Below, piece after piece: positions 36,387 through 64,000 of a DNA stretch of 64,000 bases. A program made the translations under genes and the position numbers. The notes below the pieces were generated by a model. The model did no database searches. It worked only from the letters and a program-made list of their open reading frames with translations, and was not told the origin of the DNA. The stretch is from assembly GCF_001949145.1 (NCBI RefSeq), contig NW_019091495.1, positions 261,553 to 325,552 on the forward strand. The letters are read 5' to 3'. Every line of letters begins with the position of its first letter. The first letter of the stretch is position 1. The stretch comes from Acanthaster planci. Taxonomy: Eukaryota > Echinodermata > Asteroidea > Valvatida > Acanthasteridae.

Positions 36387-38976
36387 TAATAGTTGAAAGG
36401 CAAATGCCAAAAAAATCTCGTCCTCCACATTCTTCTGTTCTCATGTCCAAAGGCTTGTTCTCTGTACAACATAAATCATATATTAAATTGAAATGTATTA
36501 CATTGAAAATCATTGGATTTATTATACAACTATTTACAGTGTAACTGAAAATTAGAGATACAGCTATACCAGAAATCTCGAACATTTTTAAATGCCAACC
36601 TGAGCAACTTCTTCATGCCTCATACTTCTTCCAACATACGCTTTTAAGAAGCAGTAACCACGATACTTAAGGTTTGTTAAATGAACAACTGAAAACATCA
36701 ACTGAACGTGCTACTTTGTGGTTTGTCAATGTGTAGTGTATTCAAACATCTGAACTGACTATGAAAAGCAGATAGCCTACACAGGAAGAGAAAGTAAACT
36801 AAACGTAGCCCTGCTCATCTCAGCGGCAAAATGTCGGAAAATAGATCCCAAATTGAAGGAATTCATACGTAAGACATGCAAACCGAAAATGAACTATGAA
36901 TCAAGCATCAGTGGTTCTCAGCACAACTGCCCAACTTTGCATGCACATCCACATGCACATTTTACCCTGCAAACTTACAATTAAACTTGAAATGCGAACA
37001 CAGAAAACTTAAAAATGCAAACTTTTGGTTTTGCGTTCTTGTAAATCTTGTAATTAGTACAAACAGTTTGTGATAAATAATGATACATACATATACACGG
37101 CACTTCGTAGTTCACAGTACGTGAAAACACACTAAACATCATCCGCTCAAAGAAAAAAAATCAACTCCATACCTGCCATTATTACAAACCAGCAACCTGA
37201 TGTGGAAAAGGAATGGTTTTGTTTTTTAGTGAATCTCTTTTTTCAACCCTTACCTTCGTGCATAAATAACCAAACTGAACAGAAAACTGGAAATTGAAAC
37301 AAAATAAGTAACAGTTTTTCCTCAGTAATTTTTTTCAAGGATAAAATGCAAAACTCTCCCTTAAGTTGAAATTTCAAATAAAAAAAAACTAAAACCAAAA
37401 CCTGACGCCTAGCAACTGCCTCTTTGTGAGAATTTGCAACTAGTAGTTTGTCCTTTTGCATGCAGGGAGTGAGGGGGACTGAGTGTTAAGTTTACTTGGT
37501 TCTCTAAGGTTTTTAAATGTAGATTTCATGAAAATAAAAATCACCCAAATTTAATTCCTGTTATTCTACAATATGCCTTTGCAATCCAACTCTTTCACAG
37601 TGTCCCCCCCCCCCCCGGTCTACAACAGACTCTCTTTGAAACCATTCCACTAACCTCAGAACTATGGCACTACGGCCTAACATTAATGAACGTAACAATG
37701 TTAAACCCCATTCACAATTTTTTTTAAAAAGAGTGTTTAAAAATGCTTAAAAAAACAAATTTTCATCATTTGTTCAAGGGAATGACCCAGATATACCAAC
37801 ATTTTTAACCTTTTGTTGAAAGGTTGACACATTTCTGCTGTCGCAAAATGCCAACAGTATTCAAATTATTCTTCTTTATTAATCAATTAATTTATTTATA
37901 TTTGGCTTTATGAGGAAAACATTACTGTTATGGAGATGATCCGAAGACCTCCAGTACACCATACCAACTAAGTTACAGATACATTTGTGCGTTGGAAGTC
38001 TCCCAAGCTTTGTACGTGGTTCTGTGGATGCTTGTAGGACCCATGACACTTGCAAATGCTTGTTAAGGACGTAAGCAATGCCACAAACTTGGCAAATGGC
38101 AACCAGTGTAAACTCATGACTGGACATTTCACATGGACATCATAATGGGGGGTCAAGTGGCCTCCCCCCCCGGAAAAAAACTTAACCCCCCAAAAAAAGA
38201 AAACAAGAAGGGAAAGAAACACAAAAGGTAGGAGGAAAGCAGATCAAAAATAAACAATGAATTTGAATGGCTTGTCATTTAGCTGCCAGTAAGCACTTTT
38301 CCTCTCTGGGAAAGAGCTTTATCTCCTTCCCGTAAGCACTACTGGAATCTTTGGTACGTGTAAATACTTTCCGTAGCAAGTGATGCAACTATACAGAACC
38401 ACTGCACTTATGGTGTGAATATTGCACAGCTTGCTTTTTGAGTTATGACTGCAGGCAAGTTTATACAATCCAAACATTCCTGGCAACCTTCTAGATTTCC
38501 CCCAAGAGCACAAGAATCCAGAACGGACAAAACTGAGCACACATGTCAACTAGTTGTTTTTTTTTAAGTAATGGTGAGCCCTATGTACATTTGAACTTGT
38601 TATACACAAGACCATTTTTCAAAAACTGCACATTGTAGAAAATAGCTTGCATATCATGAAATGTTCTAAGATGAATCTTTTGGAAAAACCACATGCAAAT
38701 TAACCACATGCAAATTAGACAAAAAGCGCAACAATTAGATATACCAGAACAATACTGTCGTGATGAATTGAGAAACACAGTGTCAATTGAAGTCAATTAA
38801 ATCTCTATGTGAGATGAAATCAGTAAAAACACGTGTAAAAATCCACGTGAACATCTATCACAGTTTATGGGGAACGTCCTCAATAGGCCCAATGCAAACT
38901 TGGTAAGGTTCTACTGCACATCAGTTTCTTTCTACATTTAGATTCCCGTTGTCTCATTTCTTTCTCTTCTTTAAGG

Positions 38977-39026
38977 TAAAACAAACAAACAAACAAACAC
39001 CCCAACAACCCAACAAACAAACAAAA
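38977..39026. repeat. AAAC/AAC simple repeat
   Basis: Runs of ACAAACAAAC and CAACAACCCAAC form an imperfect microsatellite. Confidence 0.85.
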
Positions 39027-39369
39027 GCCAGGTAGAAACATATTGCTTGAAATACAACAGCTGCATCTAAAAAATGACCATTTTTTTACTTAAACATGTC
39101 ACATTATGACAGAAACTTTTGGGGCTTGGACTAGCCAAATGATTGTACAGCCTTTTGGATATGATATGAAAAAATAACTTTGTGTTAAGTGGCCTCTGAC
39201 ATTCTGACAGAAAACCTTGCCACATGTGAGCACATGTGCATATTGCATTTCAAAATGACTACAAACTTACTATGTGTAAGAATGAAGATAATGCGGCGAG
39301 TCCAAATACAGATTACCACCTTTGTGCTCTCGTGGGTAATTCCAAATAAGGGAATAAATGTGGGCATTT

Positions 39370-39454
39370 AAGACCTGCTCAGGAGAACGGACACGACTAA
39401 TGCCGAGCCACAGGCGAGGGTATTATCAGCGTTCATTCTCCTGAGCAAGTTCTT
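39370..39454. repeat. Short foldback
   Basis: AAGACCTGCTCAGGAG (39370) is inverted as CTCCTGAGCAAGTTCTT (39438-39454). The loop includes CGAGCCACAGGCGAGGGTAT. Confidence 0.6.
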
Positions 39455-40607
39455 AAACGTTAGCATGTTAATAGCACACATTTATACCCATTCATAAATA
39501 CCATTTTAGTCAGAGTCAGAAGAAGTCAATATATGATGCATTTCCAGAATTTTGCACTAGAATTTTACTTCCATTTTCCTGAACACCTTCATCCATTTTA
39601 TGGTACATTCCTTATGCAAATCGTCCAATCAACACATGCGTGGTGAGCTGCATGCACACAGACTCTTGACCAATCAGAATCAATTAAACTGTCTTGTATC
39701 CAGGTGACAGTGCGTGATTTATACAGCGGGCATTATCACTTCTCAGCGGGCATTATCAAACGGTAATACACGGTCAAGTTGCACGTTGTTGAAATAGAGA
39801 CTGTCTGAGGTATTAATGAATTATGGGAAAAAAAATCATGTCACCTTTATTTTCCACATGGAAAAAAAAAAATTCAGAGTGGAGCTATACTTGGAAATAT
39901 AGCAGAATAGTCAGGCTCCTTTCTGTTTTGGAGTGTTCAGTCAGTAAAGTGGATTCAGGGAACGTGATTGAATATGAACATCTCACTAATAAATCCCATT
40001 AGTCCCCGGTTAAAAGAAAAGGTTTCCAACTCAACAGATTTTACATCTTCATATCACTGGACACAGAAGGGGATGAGTTTGCTTTAGCGAAGACAACGTT
40101 ACCTATCAATGTGTCTTAGGATTTATACTGCTCTCAACCGGTTCCCATCACACATGTATTTAGTACGTCACTATTAAAGCGAATTTTCTGGTGGACGTTC
40201 CATGGACATAGGTCCTGCTTTTAGTACACCATATCTTTTCTCTCTTTTTACATGGCAACGAAAGTGGTCCAAGCATGGCTGGACAGACGAGTGACCTGTT
40301 TGCTGGGTATCACCTGCTGGCAGGCTCTTAAGACAATTGAAATGATACATATGGGCAAGTTGTTAACGGAATACAGTCTAACTCGTAAAGCAGGTGTTTT
40401 TCTAATTACATAGAGACCACTGCCACAAGTTATATGCTGCAATTAACAAGATCAAGAGACCACACTTACAAGTTACAGCAGTGCGATCCTGTCGCATGAA
40501 CTGTACATTACTAGGAAAGAGACTTTAGGAAGGCCAATAGCAATGAAATGGCAGTGATGTGCAACAGTAAGAAGAGATGTGATGCACATGTGTGTGGGGG
40601 GGGGAGT

Positions 40608-61623
<21,016 letters not shown>

Positions 61624-64000
61624 CTGCAGGTGCAAGGAGAAAAAACCTGCATAATTAATGAAGGAGAAAAGGTTAATTACATTGATTATTTCAATGAATG
61701 TGGTGAGTTACACAGACCCTACAGGTGGCATTTCAATGGAAAGGAAATTTTAAATATGTTCCCTTTCTGTAAGGGATCTGGGATGAATATAGAATCTTTA
61801 ATCCTTATAAATCTGATGTGACATGTATGTAGTGTGGGCTGACCTCATGTACAACAGCACAAACTCCATGACATTACAATGATAGAAAATAAAAGAGGGT
61901 ACCAAACAGGAACTAAAAATATCGTCAGTAACCAACCCGGTTAGGGCTTGCCATTTATGCGCATGTGCTATGTCCAAAAGTAACATACATGTACAACATA
62001 CTGAAGAGAGAAGTTTTTCGGGGAGGATGAGGGTGAACAGTTTCTGTGACAATGCCTTATTTTAATAAGAAAGGTTTCATTTAAATGCTCAACCATTCAT
62101 CCATCATTCATGAAGGAAATGTGTACACAAAGAATAAAAACATAAAAGCCAAATCTGATACAAAATATCCAACTATATAAATTTATATATTTCACACAGG
62201 TGTACATGTAACAGGTGTACATGTCGCACATGCACTCATTGTAAACATCCCCTACAAAACACAAAAATAACGAAACACTGTTGAAATAATGGTACCCAAT
62301 TAACTTCATGTCACAAAATATTATCTCCTCACTGAAGTCAATAACTTGAAAAAGCACAGAATAATTTGCCACAACAGTATATGGGAACATTTGACAATTC
62401 AGCAACCCCAAGGGGGACAAAATATCTCTGCTTGATTAATTACAACAGTAACAATTCATGAACGTCTGCATATAAATTGGTGCACAGGGAAATATGCATG
62501 ACCTTTAGGGTTCATTGTGAAAAATATGGCTCTGTCATGTCTGTTACACACACATGTGTGCCATTGGTTGTACACAGTCAAATGTGACCGGCTCCACAAA
62601 ATGGGTATTATGGGACTTTTTTTGAAAATGAGTCACACACACATTGGTTATGGTTACATTGTAAGTTTTAACTTGGTGTAGGTTTGAACCGTGTGGCATT
62701 TTCCGATCTGGAGATATAATGATTTTTGCATAATCATATCATACACATCAACAGAAGTACTTTCAGAGATAAAGCCCTTTAAACAAAGGAAATGGAAAAA
62801 GAAATCAGCCAAGAAGAAAGTCCTTCCAATATCCATAGCAACAGTTAGGTTTCTTGTATGAAATGTGAAAATACTGATATAAAAGAAGCCAACAAACCAA
62901 CAAGTAAAAAATCACCCTCTTTGCATAGAAAAGCCCTTGGCATGAAAAAGCACAGCGTTCCTTAATACCCTTTTTTGCAGAGCAGGTCACAAATGATGAA
63001 AATATCCTGCTCCCATGAAAGTCATAATCAGTTTAGCCAGATATTTAAAAAAAGCAAGTTATGACCTGCGAGTACATGTTAATAGGGGCATGGTCTTTGC
63101 ACAGCACTAGCAGAAAATGACCTGTTTATGCTACATATATTCGATTTTTGTGTGGATTGTGTGATTTTGTGTCGATTTTTTTGGATTCATGAAGAGCTAT
63201 AACCCCTAAAAATGCCATTTCAAACAAAATTTGTATGCAGTTACATGTAGCAATTGTTATAGAAATACATGCATATGAGGCTTTACAGTAGAAAAACCAT
63301 TTCTATTTGTTTTCACCATAACAAGCTTGATCTAAGTACATGAACTAGTATGATGTATGAGGCATTCCCTGGCCCCACCCACACAAGAGTGAATAAAACA
63401 TAAGCCTGTCTTCCTGAAATTGTGAAAGTCTCACGTTTCTCCTATTGTCCTTAAATTGGGTAACCCAAACATCATAAGATGTGAAAAAAATTTTAAGAAT
63501 GCACAGCAGTGTGGGTAGTATGTCCAATTGTGGGCATTCACCCAACTGTAAACATACACTCTGTACATGGGCCCTATATTCTTTAAAGTCCAAAACCTTT
63601 TACAAACAAGTGAATGACCTTTCAAAACACAAATTGAAGGTTGGTTATTATTGTGACTGTGCGAACTAAAAGTTCCTGAACAAAAGGGTCCTAGTACTTT
63701 TCAGGGCGTATGCGCACACACCCTAAAGAAAGGAAACAAAGATAAACATGAACAGTGAAGAAACTGCCCCTTCAACTTCACCAGTGGGGTACTAAAAAAT
63801 TGTACAGTGTAATACAAGCTGACCTGCATGTACATGTACATGTATGCACATGAAAATACACTTTAAAAGTGGCCAATACACAAATATCAACTACATGTAG
63901 GTAATACACATAACAGTGAAAAAAAATGCAAGGGGTATGACCAAAATGCGAGGGGTACGACCAAAATGCAAGGGCTATGAGAGGTCCAGAAGTACGAGCA
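61624..64000 (-). other. BCAS3 intron, open at the window edge
   Basis: No upstream BCAS3 exon is recognisable here on the minus strand. A fragment at about 62583-62640 (TGTGACCGGCTCCACAAAATG, then AAAATGAGTCACA) is related to the MITE at 58951. A 20-bp tandem repeat starts at 63923. Confidence 0.75.
63923..63982 (+). repeat. 20-bp tandem repeat, about three copies
   Basis: AAAATGCAAGGGGTATGACC, AAAATGCGAGGGGTACGACC and AAAATGCAAGGGCTATGAG follow each other. The array ends or decays just before the window edge. Confidence 0.9.

Larger units (their letters stand above)
36358..40607 (-). other. BCAS3: Probable BCAS3 3' untranslated region
   Basis: About 4.2 kb without coding potential below the stop codon, rich in T on the sense strand. 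It holds an AAAC-type simple repeat (38977-39026), a C-run at 37604-37616 on the plus strand, a foldback (39370-39454) and a nearby repeat of CAGCGGGCATTATCA (about 39724-39760). Confidence 0.45.

Overview
The window is animal nuclear DNA: two long, intron-rich genes with canonical GT..AG splicing, vertebrate-like exon phases, AT-rich introns full of short inverted-repeat transposons, tRNA-derived SINEs and one 525-base assembly gap (49502-50026). The proteins are clearly metazoan. The pervasive palindromic ACATGTAC word and the terminal sequences of the MITE-like elements suggest a marine invertebrate, possibly a deuterostome such as an echinoderm. That placement is an impression and cannot be proved from the window.

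Plus strand, 5405-29534: a 14-3-3 epsilon gene (YWHAE) in five coding exons, with a 19.2-kb first intron. The N-terminal 245 residues are certain. The last coding exon, which makes the short C-terminal tail, is a best guess. A T-rich stretch from 29535 to an AATAAA at 35921 looks like a long 3' untranslated region. The 5.4 kb upstream of the start codon holds no gene I can recognise.

Minus strand, 61623 down to 40608: seventeen consecutive coding exons of BCAS3, a WD40/PROPPIN-like autophagy and cytoskeleton protein. The N-terminal exons lie beyond the right edge. All exon phases are compatible and together give 929 in-frame codons including the stop. The 3' untranslated region probably runs to an AATAAA on the minus strand at 36381-36386. 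The two genes are therefore convergent, with about 0.4 kb between their predicted 3' ends, and base composition flips there from T-rich to A-rich on the plus strand.

In between, the introns hold several well-formed non-autonomous elements: a 1.07-kb hAT-like element with an 8-bp target duplication (15986-17052), foldback MITEs (9413-9652, 58248-58473, 58951-59207, 59499-59729, 46798-47051), SINE remnants (19010, 31303, 40800), the 3' tail of a non-LTR retrotransposon next to the gap, and tandem arrays with 20-, 64-, 66-, 91- and 113-bp periods. The most unusual is the 91-bp array at 52774-53052, which repeats the 3' end of a BCAS3 exon together with its splice donor. I found no prokaryotic genes, CRISPR array, functional tRNA or rRNA, and no clearly new multi-gene system.
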